Shown here: in pieces, positions 14,826 through 21,771 of the stretch
Position numbering within the stretch: the stretch's first letter is position 1
Layout of the letters: the number at the start of each line of letters is the position of its first letter
IMG/VR virus record: IMGVR_UViG_3300024308_000154
Location: 1-35,941 of that record
Length of the DNA stretch: 35,941 bases
DNA from: a virus
Direction: 5' to 3' (one strand)
Made by a program: the position numbers and the translations under genes
Notes under the pieces: generated by a model
What the model saw: the letters and a program-made list of their open reading frames with translations, nothing else
The model's database searches: none
What the model was told of the DNA's origin: nothing

Positions 14826-15038
14826 ATGGCACAAGGCAACGTAGAAAATTTCGCAATCATTGTGTTAGTCAACGGCCGCACATCACAGGTCGAACTAACC
14901 ACATCGCAAAAACGTTTGTTCGCAAAGTTAACACTCGGTGCGCTCAACGATAGTGGCCCTCTGAAACTTATGCCAATCGACGACATGGTCCAGTTACAAC
15001 CCGACACCGAAGCATTTTCAGACGGTGATCCGCTATGA
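14826..15038 (+). CDS. Small early protein of unknown function
   Basis: The 70-residue product begins MAQGNVENFAIIVLVNGRTS and includes a short helical part (TTSQKRLFAKLTLGAL) and an acidic C-terminus. No motif or membrane segment is visible. The start follows the polymerase stop by five bases, with AAGGA as its ribosome site, and its end overlaps the next gene (ATGA), so it belongs to the same operon. I do not recognise the family. Confidence 0.62.
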   Translation: MAQGNVENFAIIVLVNGRTSQVELTTSQKRLFAKLTLGALNDSGPLKLMPIDDMVQLQPDTEAFSDGDPL

Positions 15039-15238
15039 AATACATCTACATGGTCATGGACAGCCGCGCGCAGTTCGATATAGACAGCGCCGCCATTCTG
15101 GAATGCTGCGGCGATAAACAGCCCTCCTGGCGCAATCTGCGCAGAGACTGGGGTGATCAGGGCGCAGTACTGGTCCGCTTCCGTCTGGTTAACAGCGATA
15201 TGGCTACCGACCCTGAGGTTGTCGGCGTCATCCACTGA
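15035..15238 (+). CDS. Small early protein of unknown function
   Basis: The 67-residue product begins MKYIYMVMDSRAQFDIDSAA, has an internal CC pair (ECCGDKQPSWRNLRRDWGD) and ends with a beta-rich segment (AVLVRFRLVNSD). It is soluble, with no recognised domain. Start and stop codons overlap or adjoin those of its neighbours, which supports real translation within the early operon. Confidence 0.62.
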   Translation: MKYIYMVMDSRAQFDIDSAAILECCGDKQPSWRNLRRDWGDQGAVLVRFRLVNSDMATDPEVVGVIH

Positions 15239-15248
15239 GGTAATCCCT

Positions 15249-15464
15249 ATGTCATTTAAATATCGGGACAGTCCGCTTTATTACCGGACTGCACGGGAAG
15301 CTTTGCGCCTCGAGCAGTCCGGCGAGTATGACCGGGCGGCGAAGGTCTGGGCCAAAGCCAACCGCGAATCACGTAACGAACTTAATCAGGACTGGAGCGA
15401 ACGCCGGTCTGATTTTTGCCTGATGCAGAACATGCGCGAAAAGCGTAAGGCGGTGGATGAGTGA
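15249..15464 (+). CDS. ANR-family small regulator
   Basis: The 71-residue product has the pattern of ANR proteins: YRTAREALRLEQSGEYDRAA, KVWAKANRESRN, and WSERRSDFC near the C-terminus. ANR proteins (named from AggR-activated regulator of enteroaggregative E. coli) bind and inhibit AraC-type virulence activators, and short homologues occur in many enterobacterial phages. I chose ATG 15249 because it has GAGGTAATCCCT upstream; a longer frame from 15153 overlaps the previous gene. It overlaps the next gene's GTG start. Whether it acts on a host AraC-type regulator is inference. Confidence 0.75.
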   Translation: MSFKYRDSPLYYRTAREALRLEQSGEYDRAAKVWAKANRESRNELNQDWSERRSDFCLMQNMREKRKAVDE

Positions 15465-15649
15465 AAACGGTAATCCGTGTGCTTCTCTGGGTTGGTGGGA
15501 TTTTGCTGTTTTGTTTTCTATTCAGCCTTGCGGGTGATCATGATCGTGATGATTGCGAGGTTCGTATTGCCAAAGAGCTGAATACCACCGCCGTATACAT
15601 CAACGGTCATTGTATGGTCAAAGGTTACGGTCGTTTCGACGGGAGATAA
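15461..15649 (+). CDS. Small membrane or exported protein
   Basis: The 62-residue product starts at GTG 15461, which overlaps the ANR stop. An N-terminal hydrophobic helix (VIRVLLWVGGILLFCFLFSL, residues 4-23) acts as a signal anchor. The outer part has two cysteines (DDCEVRIAKEL and NGHCMVKGYG) that could form a disulfide in the periplasm. No family name is recognised. It is in an early operon of replication genes, where small membrane proteins are often accessory factors. Confidence 0.62.
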   Translation: MKTVIRVLLWVGGILLFCFLFSLAGDHDRDDCEVRIAKELNTTAVYINGHCMVKGYGRFDGR

Positions 15650-15653
15650 CGTT

Positions 15654-15956
15654 ATGGCCTATGAACGTGAAAGCCTTATCGAAAAGCACCTCGTCGCCGA
15701 AGTGAAAAAGGCTGGCGGGGTCGCCTTTAAGTTCGTTTCACCCGGTCGCCGCTCGGTACCGGATCGCATTGTCCTGCTACCCGGCGGCCGTCTCGTTTTC
15801 GTTGAATGTAAAGCACCCGGCAAACCACCACGCGCCGACCAGCTGCGCGAGCACGAACGACTTCGCGCGCTGGGATTTACCGTGGTGGTACTGGATAGCA
15901 AAAATACGGAGGGGATATTGTGCGAAAAGTCCAACGTCGCAGTAAATTCCGCCTGA
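15654..15956 (+). CDS. VRR-NUC nuclease
   Basis: The 100-residue protein is a stand-alone VRR-NUC domain. It has an N-terminal Glu in ERESLIEKHLVAEVKKAGG, the catalytic PD in RRSVPDRIVLL, the E-x-K in LVFVECKAPG, and the terminal helix DQLREHERLRALGF followed by VVVLDS. Such phage-type VRR-NUC proteins act on branched or structured DNA and are commonly encoded next to SNF2/DEAD helicases, as here. The ATG has a GGGAGATAACGTT ribosome site. It overlaps the next small gene (start at 15920). Confidence 0.9.
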   Translation: MAYERESLIEKHLVAEVKKAGGVAFKFVSPGRRSVPDRIVLLPGGRLVFVECKAPGKPPRADQLREHERLRALGFTVVVLDSKNTEGILCEKSNVAVNSA

Positions 15957-16093
15957 TCGGCGGCCCGTACGATGGCGCTATTGTGATGCTCTTTACCGCT
16001 GGCACACTGGAGTTTACAGCCAAAGGACAGACCGGGCGGTATACAGGACACAGCGGTGACAGGCTACATTGGGAGGAAAAACGTGTCAGCTAA
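15920..16093 (+). CDS. 57-residue conserved-type phage protein with GTG start
   Basis: A GTG start at 15920 follows a strong GGAGGGG ribosome site, and the frame runs to TAA at 16091-16093. The product reads (M)RKVQRRSKFRLIGGPYDG and continues to GRYTGHSGDRLHWEEK. The KFRLIGGPYDG start followed by a short beta-rich body and a GRY motif is a pattern I associate with small hypothetical proteins of enterobacterial phages. It overlaps the VRR-NUC gene by 37 bases and the helicase start by 11, showing tight translational coupling. Function is unknown. Confidence 0.65.
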   Translation: MRKVQRRSKFRLIGGPYDGAIVMLFTAGTLEFTAKGQTGRYTGHSGDRLHWEEKRVS

Positions 16094-17492
16094 CTCCCCC
16101 TCTAAAATCTTTACCCCCCGCCCCTACCAAGACCTAATTATCAACCACGAAATCGACACTCTGCGCTGCAACATCTGGGCGGGCATGGGTATGGGTAAAA
16201 CCGTGGCGACGCTCACCACGCTGGAAGATCTCTTCATGGCGGGCGCGGAGACACAGCCTGCGCTGGTCCTCGCGCCGCTGCGCGTGGCCGCCAGCACATG
16301 GCCGGATGAAGCGGTTAAATGGGGGCATCTGCGCAATATCGAGGTACAGCCGATTGTCGGTAATGCCAAAGCGCGCGCCGCGGCGCTGGCGAACAGCAAC
16401 GCGAGCGTGTTTACCATCAACTATGACAATCTGGTCTGGCTGGTGGAAGAGCTGGGCGGCCGCTGGCCGTTCGGTACAGTTATCCCCGACGAGAGCACCC
16501 GGCTAAAATCCTTCCGGCTGCGCGGGGGTGGTAAGCGCGCGGCGGCACTGGGTAAAGTGGCGCATAAGCACGCCCGGCGCTGGATGAATCTCACCGGTAC
16601 GCCAGCGCCGAACGGCCTGGTGGATTTGTGGGGGCAGGCGTGGTTTGTGGATCAGGGTCAGCGCCTCGGGCGCACGTACGGCGCATTTACCTCACGCTGG
16701 TTCAACTCAATACAGTTTCCGGGGCAGAGCTGGACGAAGCTGGAGCCGTTCGCACACTCGCAGGACGAAATACAGCGTGCACTGGCCGACGTGACTATCT
16801 CCCTGGACGCCGCCGACTGGTTCGATATCAAAGAGCCCATCCATAACGTGATCCGCGTGGACATGCCGCCGAAGGCCCGCCAGCAGTATCGCGAGATGGA
16901 AAAAGAAATGTTTCTTGAGCTGAACGGCGAGGGCATCGAAGCGCCGAACGCCGCGGCTAAAACGGTGAAGTGTCTGCAAATTGCCAGCGGCGCGGTGTAC
17001 ACCGACGACGCTGGAAGCTGGTCAGAACTGCACGACGCAAAGCTGCAGGCGCTGGACAGTATTCTCACCGAAGCAGCTGGCGCGCCGGTGCTGGTGGCCT
17101 ACCACTGGAAACACGATCTTGAACGCCTGCTTAAAGCGTTTCCCCGAGGTCGCCACCTCGACCAGGATCCACAGACCCTTCGCGACTGGAACGCCGGAAA
17201 AATCCCTGTGCTGTTCGCACACCCGGCGAGTGCCGGCCACGGCCTGAATATGCAGGACGGCGGCAACATACTGGTGTTTTTCTCGCACTGGTGGGATCTG
17301 GAACAGTACCAGCAAATTATCGAACGCATCGGGCCAACCCGGCAGATTCAGGCCGGACACAACCGCCCGGTGTTCATTCACCACATTATCGCTGCCGACA
17401 CTATGGACGAAATGGTGATGGAGCGGCGCAACTCAAAACGAACAGTGCAGGACATCCTGCTCGATGCCATGAAAAAGAGAGGTATAGCATGA
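16083..17492 (+). CDS. SNF2/DEAD-like helicase
   Basis: The 469-residue protein is a superfamily 2 ATPase: FTPRPYQDLII Q-like motif near residues 10-20, Walker A AGMGMGKT (33-40), motif II DEST (136-139), motif III TGTPAPN (171-177), motif V around ASAGHGLNMQDGG (382-394) and motif VI QQIIERIGPTRQ (410-421). It is the SNF2-type phage helicase usually found with VRR-NUC, and may process stalled forks or displace proteins from DNA. GTG 16083 is the preferred start because GGGAGG lies six bases upstream; a GTG at 16056 is possible but lacks one. The stop overlaps the AlpA-like gene start. Confidence 0.9.
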   Translation: MSANSPSKIFTPRPYQDLIINHEIDTLRCNIWAGMGMGKTVATLTTLEDLFMAGAETQPALVLAPLRVAASTWPDEAVKWGHLRNIEVQPIVGNAKARAAALANSNASVFTINYDNLVWLVEELGGRWPFGTVIPDESTRLKSFRLRGGGKRAAALGKVAHKHARRWMNLTGTPAPNGLVDLWGQAWFVDQGQRLGRTYGAFTSRWFNSIQFPGQSWTKLEPFAHSQDEIQRALADVTISLDAADWFDIKEPIHNVIRVDMPPKARQQYREMEKEMFLELNGEGIEAPNAAAKTVKCLQIASGAVYTDDAGSWSELHDAKLQALDSILTEAAGAPVLVAYHWKHDLERLLKAFPRGRHLDQDPQTLRDWNAGKIPVLFAHPASAGHGLNMQDGGNILVFFSHWWDLEQYQQIIERIGPTRQIQAGHNRPVFIHHIIAADTMDEMVMERRNSKRTVQDILLDAMKKRGIA

Positions 17493-17677
17493 CACCGGTT
17501 ATCTCTGACACTGACCTGATTAACATCAAAGAGGTTGAGCGCTCTGTTGGCCTGAAAAAATCCAGCATTTATGAGCGCATTAGTAATAACGAGTTTCCGA
17601 AGCCTAAGAAGCTCGGGAGCCGAACCTCCCGCTGGGTACGCGGCGAGGTCGAAGAGTGGAAAAAACAGTTTCTTTAA
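17489..17677 (+). CDS. AlpA-like winged-helix regulator, candidate excisionase
   Basis: The 62-residue product has the AlpA/MerR-like DNA-binding pattern: INIKEVERSVGLKKSSIYER, ISNNEFPKPKKLG, SRWVRGEVEEWKKQF. Proteins of this type in P4-like elements regulate integrase genes or act as excisionases. Its start overlaps the helicase stop (ATGA), and its stop overlaps the integrase stop on the opposite strand, so it is the last gene of the early operon and faces int. That makes a role in excision after induction likely. Confidence 0.8.
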   Translation: MTPVISDTDLINIKEVERSVGLKKSSIYERISNNEFPKPKKLGSRTSRWVRGEVEEWKKQFL

Positions 17678-18846
17678 ATCAAACGCAGCTGATCAATAAA
17701 ATCCGCATACCACTGCATCATTTCCCGACGCCCTTCCATATACAGGGCATGGTTATAAACCCCGCGTATATTGTTCTTGTCCACGTGAGCGATCTGGAGT
17801 TCAACCCAGTCAGAGTTGAATCCTTTATCGTTCAGGATAGTGCTGAATGTATGCCGGAAGCCATGCCCTACTACCCTCCCCTTATATCCCAGCGTGTGGA
17901 TCATCCGGTTTATTGTATTCTCGCTCATGACCTTTGACGGGTCATTCCTGCCGGGAAACATATTCACGTATCGACCTGTGAGACCGTGCAACTCCTTCAG
18001 CAAGACAACAAGCTGATCGGAAAGCGGTACCAGGTGTGGGCGGTCCATCTTCATAAATTCGGCGGGTATCTCCCACAGCCGATTATCGAAATCTACCCAT
18101 TCCCATTTTGAATGCCGCAGTTCGTAAGTACGCAGCCCTGCCAGCATCATGATCTGCAACCCCAGCCGGGGCAGCGGGCTCCCCTTGTAACTCTCAAGCG
18201 CCGCGAGAAAATCGGGCAGTTCTTCAGCTGTCAGGAACGGGAAGGACTCTCCTTTATGCCCGGTCATTGCGCTGTTCAGTTCGCTGACTGGGTTATACTT
18301 CGCGCGTCCGGTCGCAACTGCATAGCTGAACACTTCACCGCACCACCGGCGCGTTTTGGCTGCTTTCTCGGTTGCGCCGCGATTCTCAATTTTGCGCAAT
18401 GCCGTCAGCATCTGGACAGGCTCGATTTCAGCAACCGGCAGCTTACCCACCGCAGGGAAAATATCTTTGTTGAATGCTTCGAGAATGTCAGAGGCATAGC
18501 CAGGCGACCAGCGCGGCTTCTTGAATTCGTGCCATTCTGTGGCAATCTCTTTAAACGTGATCGTCTTTGCTGCCGCAGCTGCAAAATGGCTTTTGACTTT
18601 TACTGGGTCAACACCTGCCGCAACGTTACGTCGGGCCTCATCTCGCTTTTCCCGAGCGGCCGCCAGCGAAACAGCCGGGTACACACCGAGCGCCAGCATC
18701 TTTTCTTTACCGGCGAAGGTATAGCGATAACGCCAGTATTTTGCCCCACTGGTTTTCACCAGCAGGATAAGTCCGTTACCGTCTGGCAGCTTGTAGTCTT
18801 TCTCCGCAGGCTTTGCCGTCTCGACCTGTCGCGCGTTTAGTTTCAT
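17674..18846 (-). CDS. int: Tyrosine integrase, P4 type
   Basis: The 390-residue recombinase has the DUF4102-type N-terminus (LNARQVETAKPAEKDYKLPD followed by GNGLILLV), a SAM-like core-binding domain (about 96-185) and a catalytic domain with Arg239 in AGLRTYELR, His328/Arg331 in HGFRHTF, His354 in IAHVD and nucleophile Tyr364 in VYNHA. Length and order match P4-like integrases. ATG 18846 gives the family N-terminus; an ATG at 18861 adds five residues. The attP core and arm-type repeats lie immediately upstream, three of them overlapping or close to the start, which may allow autoregulation. It is convergent with the AlpA-like gene. Confidence 0.95.
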   Translation of the reverse strand: MKLNARQVETAKPAEKDYKLPDGNGLILLVKTSGAKYWRYRYTFAGKEKMLALGVYPAVSLAAAREKRDEARRNVAAGVDPVKVKSHFAAAAAKTITFKEIATEWHEFKKPRWSPGYASDILEAFNKDIFPAVGKLPVAEIEPVQMLTALRKIENRGATEKAAKTRRWCGEVFSYAVATGRAKYNPVSELNSAMTGHKGESFPFLTAEELPDFLAALESYKGSPLPRLGLQIMMLAGLRTYELRHSKWEWVDFDNRLWEIPAEFMKMDRPHLVPLSDQLVVLLKELHGLTGRYVNMFPGRNDPSKVMSENTINRMIHTLGYKGRVVGHGFRHTFSTILNDKGFNSDWVELQIAHVDKNNIRGVYNHALYMEGRREMMQWYADFIDQLRLI

Positions 18847-18849
18847 AGG

Positions 18850-19094
18850 TACCCGCCTCAAACTCAGATACCCGTTTATGTACCCGTTTTAAATTTGGAT
18901 TGCAACGGTAAAAGGTGGATAACGACGGACAAACAGAACAGCCAACACCGCGAAAAACAAGGAAAAATGGACAATTGGGGATGGTGCTGGATGAAATGAT
19001 GGTGCCGATAATAGGAGTAAAACACAGTAAATAAGAAATTGTTTTTACTATGTTTTATTTTTATATAACAGACAGATACCCGAATTGATACCCG
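18850..19094. other. Phage attachment region (attP) with arm-type repeats
   Basis: The core TGGTGCCGATAATAGGAGT (19000-19018) is the reverse complement of the 3' end of enterobacterial tRNA-Thr(CGU), thrW, including CCA. Arm-type candidates with TACCCG lie on both sides: 18850-18855, GATACCCG 18867-18874 and GTACCCG 18880-18886 on the integrase side, GATACCCG 19075-19082 and 19087-19094 on the other. The region is AT-rich and about 280 bases long. I see no supported gene in it. Confidence 0.85.
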
Positions 19095-19129
19095 TGTTGA
19101 TTTCGCTCCCGATTGAGGAACAAAACACG

Positions 19130-19369
19130 CTATTCCGTTGCCCTGTACCACGCCTGCCAGCGATAGATATTTGTCCGCAGCTCGCGCACACATTCCGTTG
19201 TCTGGGTATCAGCCTGCAGGTCTTCGTCGCTATCCCGTCCGGCGTTACTTGCCTTGCACGGCGGGCTCATCAAATCCTGGGATATTGTTGGCCGCATCAA
19301 TTGCTCGCTGCCGCAGCTGCACAGCGTGATCGTCAAAATCGCACTTAGTATGATTCGGGTCGTTAACAT
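19130..19369 (-). CDS. Rz1: Rz1-like outer membrane spanin subunit
   Basis: The 79-residue product begins MLTTRIILSAILTITLCSCG, a lipoprotein signal with a lipobox-like TLC/CSC segment. It starts inside the Rz gene in another frame and extends 115 bases beyond its stop, the overlapping arrangement typical of spanin pairs. After lipidation it would sit in the outer membrane and contact Rz across the periplasm to fuse the membranes at lysis. It is longer and poorer in proline than lambda Rz1, so the identification relies on lipobox, nesting and position after the endolysin. Confidence 0.72.
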   Translation of the reverse strand: MLTTRIILSAILTITLCSCGSEQLMRPTISQDLMSPPCKASNAGRDSDEDLQADTQTTECVRELRTNIYRWQAWYRATE

Positions 19370-19604
19370 ATTTCACCACGTCTCGGTAAATGGTCCGGTA
19401 AATCACCTTCCCCTCTGCGCTGGCCGCTGCCGCTTTCTGCTCGCCAGTGGCGACGGCTTCCTCAGCCTTTTTGCTCTTCGCTACATGCTCGCTGTTTACC
19501 TTATCGCTGTGGGCGTACCAGCCTTTCAGATAACCGGCGTAGTACGTCCCGACAAACAGCGCCAGCAGAACGGCCAGCGCTAGCAGTTTCGCTTTAATGG
19601 TCAC
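19245..19604 (-). CDS. Rz: Rz-like inner membrane spanin
   Basis: Starting at GTG 19604 (GGGAG eight bases upstream), the 119-residue product has an N-terminal transmembrane helix (AKLLALAVLLALFVGTYYAG, residues 4-23), followed by a charged, largely helical periplasmic part (VNSEHVAKSKKAEEAVATGE and KVIYRTIYRDVVKYVND). This is the layout of Rz-type i-spanins. A longer frame to 19667 lacks a start signal. The GTG overlaps the endolysin stop, and the Rz1-like gene is embedded in its 3' half. With Rz1 it performs the last step of host lysis. Confidence 0.85.
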   Translation of the reverse strand: MTIKAKLLALAVLLALFVGTYYAGYLKGWYAHSDKVNSEHVAKSKKAEEAVATGEQKAAAASAEGKVIYRTIYRDVVKYVNDPNHTKCDFDDHAVQLRQRAIDAANNIPGFDEPAVQGK

Positions 19605-20131
19605 TGGTCTATCTCCCAGCACGCAAGCGCACTTTCCTGATCGCGCCGTGGTGGCTGACCATAACAATTATTTGACCTGATACGGCAATCTTTACCGCCG
19701 TCGAATATCCAGCGCCTGATTTCGGCGCAAGCCCCCTTTCGATCGCCAGCGTTCAGCTTGCGGTAGAACGTCGAGGAGAAACATTTTGAAGGGCCGATAT
19801 TGTACGGGCAGAATGACGCGATACCTGCTTTCTGTGGTTCTGTCAGCGGCACTTTGATATTGCGGTCTACCCAGGCCAGGGCCTTATCACGTTCGATGGC
19901 GTTTACCTGGTCGCATTTTGCCTGCGTCAGCTTCATGCCTTGCACCACCGGTTTACCATCAACCATCGTGGCGCCACGGCAAATTGTCCAGATGCCGCCC
20001 CCGTCTTTGTACGCGGTTAAACTGTTTCCCTCTTTTTCATTCAGGAACTGATCTAGGATGACCGACGCCGGAGCGCCGGCAAGCACCAGACCCAGAACAG
20101 CGGCGCTGAGTTTAGTCTTGCTGGTAGCCAT
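19601..20131 (-). CDS. SAR endolysin (glycoside hydrolase 24 lysozyme)
   Basis: The 176-residue protein has the T4-lysozyme-type catalytic triad with correct spacing: Glu34 (EKEGNSL), Asp43 (AYKDGGG) and Thr49 (WTICRGAT), i.e. E-x8-D-x5-T. The N-terminus ([18 protein letters not shown], residues 10-27) is a weakly hydrophobic, Gly/Ala-rich helix of the signal-anchor-release type seen in phage 21 and P1 endolysins. It exports the enzyme through Sec and keeps it tethered until the membrane is depolarised. Several cysteines, including Cys51 near the active site, could take part in disulfide control. It overlaps the pinholin gene by 20 bases. It cleaves peptidoglycan at lysis. Confidence 0.92.
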   Translation of the reverse strand: MATSKTKLSAAVLGLVLAGAPASVILDQFLNEKEGNSLTAYKDGGGIWTICRGATMVDGKPVVQGMKLTQAKCDQVNAIERDKALAWVDRNIKVPLTEPQKAGIASFCPYNIGPSKCFSSTFYRKLNAGDRKGACAEIRRWIFDGGKDCRIRSNNCYGQPPRRDQESALACWEIDQ

Positions 20132-20348
20132 TATCTCGGGCCTCTTTTCGGCGATCGTCTTTGATTTTGAAATACAGGTTGGTCAGGTAAGTCAGTAAAC
20201 CAAAGAGAATACTGGCAAGTACGCCAATAGCAGCCCACTGGCTAGGGCTTACTTTATCGAGAAGTTGCAGCAGCCAGTAACCAAAGCTGCCTATAGATGT
20301 GCCGTACGATAGCCCCGCAGCTACGTCTGAAAGGTTGTTCATCCTCAT
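20112..20348 (-). CDS. Pinholin (phage 21 S-like) with dual start
   Basis: The 78-residue product contains [20 protein letters not shown] and [20 protein letters not shown], then [20 protein letters not shown]. This closely resembles the phage 21 S holin, with two transmembrane segments. The N-terminus is Met-Arg-Met, giving two possible starts (20348 and 20342) separated by a basic residue. In S21 the start MKSM yields antiholin and holin forms in the same way. Pinholins open small channels that dissipate membrane potential, releasing the SAR endolysin encoded next. A copy of the late dyad lies 55 bp upstream. Confidence 0.9.
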   Translation of the reverse strand: MRMNNLSDVAAGLSYGTSIGSFGYWLLQLLDKVSPSQWAAIGVLASILFGLLTYLTNLYFKIKDDRRKEARDNGYQQD

Positions 20349-20403
20349 GCCTCACCCCCTGTGGGGAAAATCTTGTAGTGAGCTGAGAGTAAGCGTGGAG
20401 AGC

Positions 20404-20419
20404 GGTCGGAATCCCGACC
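20404..20419 (-). promoter_or_regulatory. Late dyad element 3 (upstream of lysis genes)
   Basis: GGTCGGAATCCCGACC lies 55 bp before the pinholin start, in the divergent region shared with gtrA. It immediately follows a promoter-like TATATG on the minus strand, so it would cover the transcription start. Confidence 0.7.
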
Positions 20420-20447
20420 ATATAGAGGTGGTCGATTAGATTAACAA
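20419..20447 (-). promoter_or_regulatory. Candidate lysis promoter
   Basis: On the minus strand TTGTTA (complement of 20442-20447), a 17-bp spacer and TATATG (complement of 20419-20424). The late dyad 20404-20419 begins at the -10 and covers the predicted start site. Confidence 0.45.
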
Positions 20448-20491
20448 CAAGTGCTAAACTTCAGACCTTTCCGAATTCACTGATTTCTATA

Positions 20492-20854
20492 ATGTTAAAG
20501 TTATTCGCCAGGTACACATCGATAGGTGTCATCAATACGCTCATCCACTGGGTGGTGTTTGCCATTTGTATTTACGTTTTCTTTACAGGTCAGGCCCTGG
20601 CTAACTTCGCTGGATTTGTTGTCGCTGTATCATTCAGCTTCTTTGCAAATGCCCGATTCACCTTCAAGTCTTCTACAACGACTATGCGCTATATGCTTTA
20701 TGTCGGGTTTATGGGCTCCCTGAGCGCTGCAGTTGGTTGGGCTGCGGATAAGTCTGGTCTGGCACCTATCATCACTTTAATTCTGTTCTCCGCCATCAGT
20801 CTGGTGTGCGGCTTTATCTATTCAAAGTTCATTGTCTTTAGGGATGCGAAATGA
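20492..20854 (+). CDS. gtrA: GtrA-type bactoprenol-linked glucose flippase
   Basis: The 120-residue protein has four predicted transmembrane helices ([20 protein letters not shown]; the segment starting [45 protein letters not shown]) and the GtrA family end SKFIVFRD. GtrA flips undecaprenyl-phosphate-glucose to the periplasm for O-antigen modification. It overlaps gtrB by four bases. The ATG at 20492 overlaps a TATAAT (20488-20493), and no clear ribosome site precedes it, so the exact start or the promoter is uncertain. Confidence 0.92.
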   Translation: MLKLFARYTSIGVINTLIHWVVFAICIYVFFTGQALANFAGFVVAVSFSFFANARFTFKSSTTTMRYMLYVGFMGSLSAAVGWAADKSGLAPIITLILFSAISLVCGFIYSKFIVFRDAK

Positions 20855-21771
20855 AAATTTCTCTGGTCGTTCCGGTGTTTAATGAAGAGGAAGCAATTCC
20901 AATCTTCTATAAAACGGTTCGTGAGTTTGAGGCATTACAGCAACATGAAGTCGAAATCGTCTTCATCAATGACGGCAGCAAAGACGCCACAGAATCAATT
21001 ATTAACGCGCTTGCTATTGCTGATCCGCTTGTGGTTCCACTGTCGTTCACTCGTAACTTTGGAAAAGAGCCTGCTCTCTTCGCCGGTCTTGACCATGCTA
21101 CCGGTGAAGCGATTATCCCGATCGATGTAGACTTACAGGACCCTATCGAAGTCATTCCTCATCTGATAGAGAAATGGCAGGCCGGTGCTGATATGGTTCT
21201 GGCTAAACGCTCTGATCGCTCTACAGATGGCAGACTGAAGCGCAAGACCGCTGAATGGTTCTATAAGCTGCACAACAAAATCAGCAACCCTCAAATTGAG
21301 GAAAACGTTGGTGACTTTCGTCTGATGTCTCGCGACGTTGTCGAAAACATTAAGCTCATGCCAGAACGAAACCTGTTCATGAAGGGCGTTTTGAGCTGGG
21401 TTGGCGGTCGTACTGATGTAGTGGAATATGCCCGAGCAGAACGTGTTGCAGGCAGCACAAAATTCAACGGTTGGAAGTTGTGGAACCTTGCCCTTGAGGG
21501 GATCACGAGCTTCTCAACCTTCCCTCTGCGGATGTGGACGTATATCGGCCTGTTTGTTGCCGGCGCTGCATTCCTGTACGGTGCGTGGATGATTTTCGAC
21601 ACTCTGGTGTTTGGAAATGCTGTTAGAGGGTATCCGTCACTTCTTGTTTCTGTGCTATTTCTTGGGGGTATTCAATTAATTGGAATTGGAGTTCTCGGGG
21701 AGTATATCGGAAGGATTTATGTTGAAGTCAAGAAAAGACCTAGATACGTACTGAAAGGCAAAAAACAATGA
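20851..21771 (+). CDS. gtrB: GtrB-type bactoprenol glucosyltransferase
   Basis: The 306-residue protein starts [20 protein letters not shown] and carries the GT2 family features [26 protein letters not shown] and DVDLQDP (the metal and UDP-glucose site, about residues 91-97). It ends with two transmembrane helices ([18 protein letters not shown] and [20 protein letters not shown]). It transfers glucose from UDP-glucose to undecaprenyl phosphate on the cytoplasmic face. Its start overlaps the gtrA stop, and its stop overlaps the next gene, giving one conversion operon. Confidence 0.94.
   Translation: MKISLVVPVFNEEEAIPIFYKTVREFEALQQHEVEIVFINDGSKDATESIINALAIADPLVVPLSFTRNFGKEPALFAGLDHATGEAIIPIDVDLQDPIEVIPHLIEKWQAGADMVLAKRSDRSTDGRLKRKTAEWFYKLHNKISNPQIEENVGDFRLMSRDVVENIKLMPERNLFMKGVLSWVGGRTDVVEYARAERVAGSTKFNGWKLWNLALEGITSFSTFPLRMWTYIGLFVAGAAFLYGAWMIFDTLVFGNAVRGYPSLLVSVLFLGGIQLIGIGVLGEYIGRIYVEVKKRPRYVLKGKKQ

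Noticed and set aside
19000-19018. tRNA gene fragment
   Set aside because: Only the 3' end of tRNA-Thr is present, without the rest of the cloverleaf; it is the attP core, not a functional tRNA.
18876-19193. 105-codon minus-strand frame over the attachment region
   Set aside because: It covers attP and arm sites, has unusual composition and no ribosome site; the region is better explained as attP.
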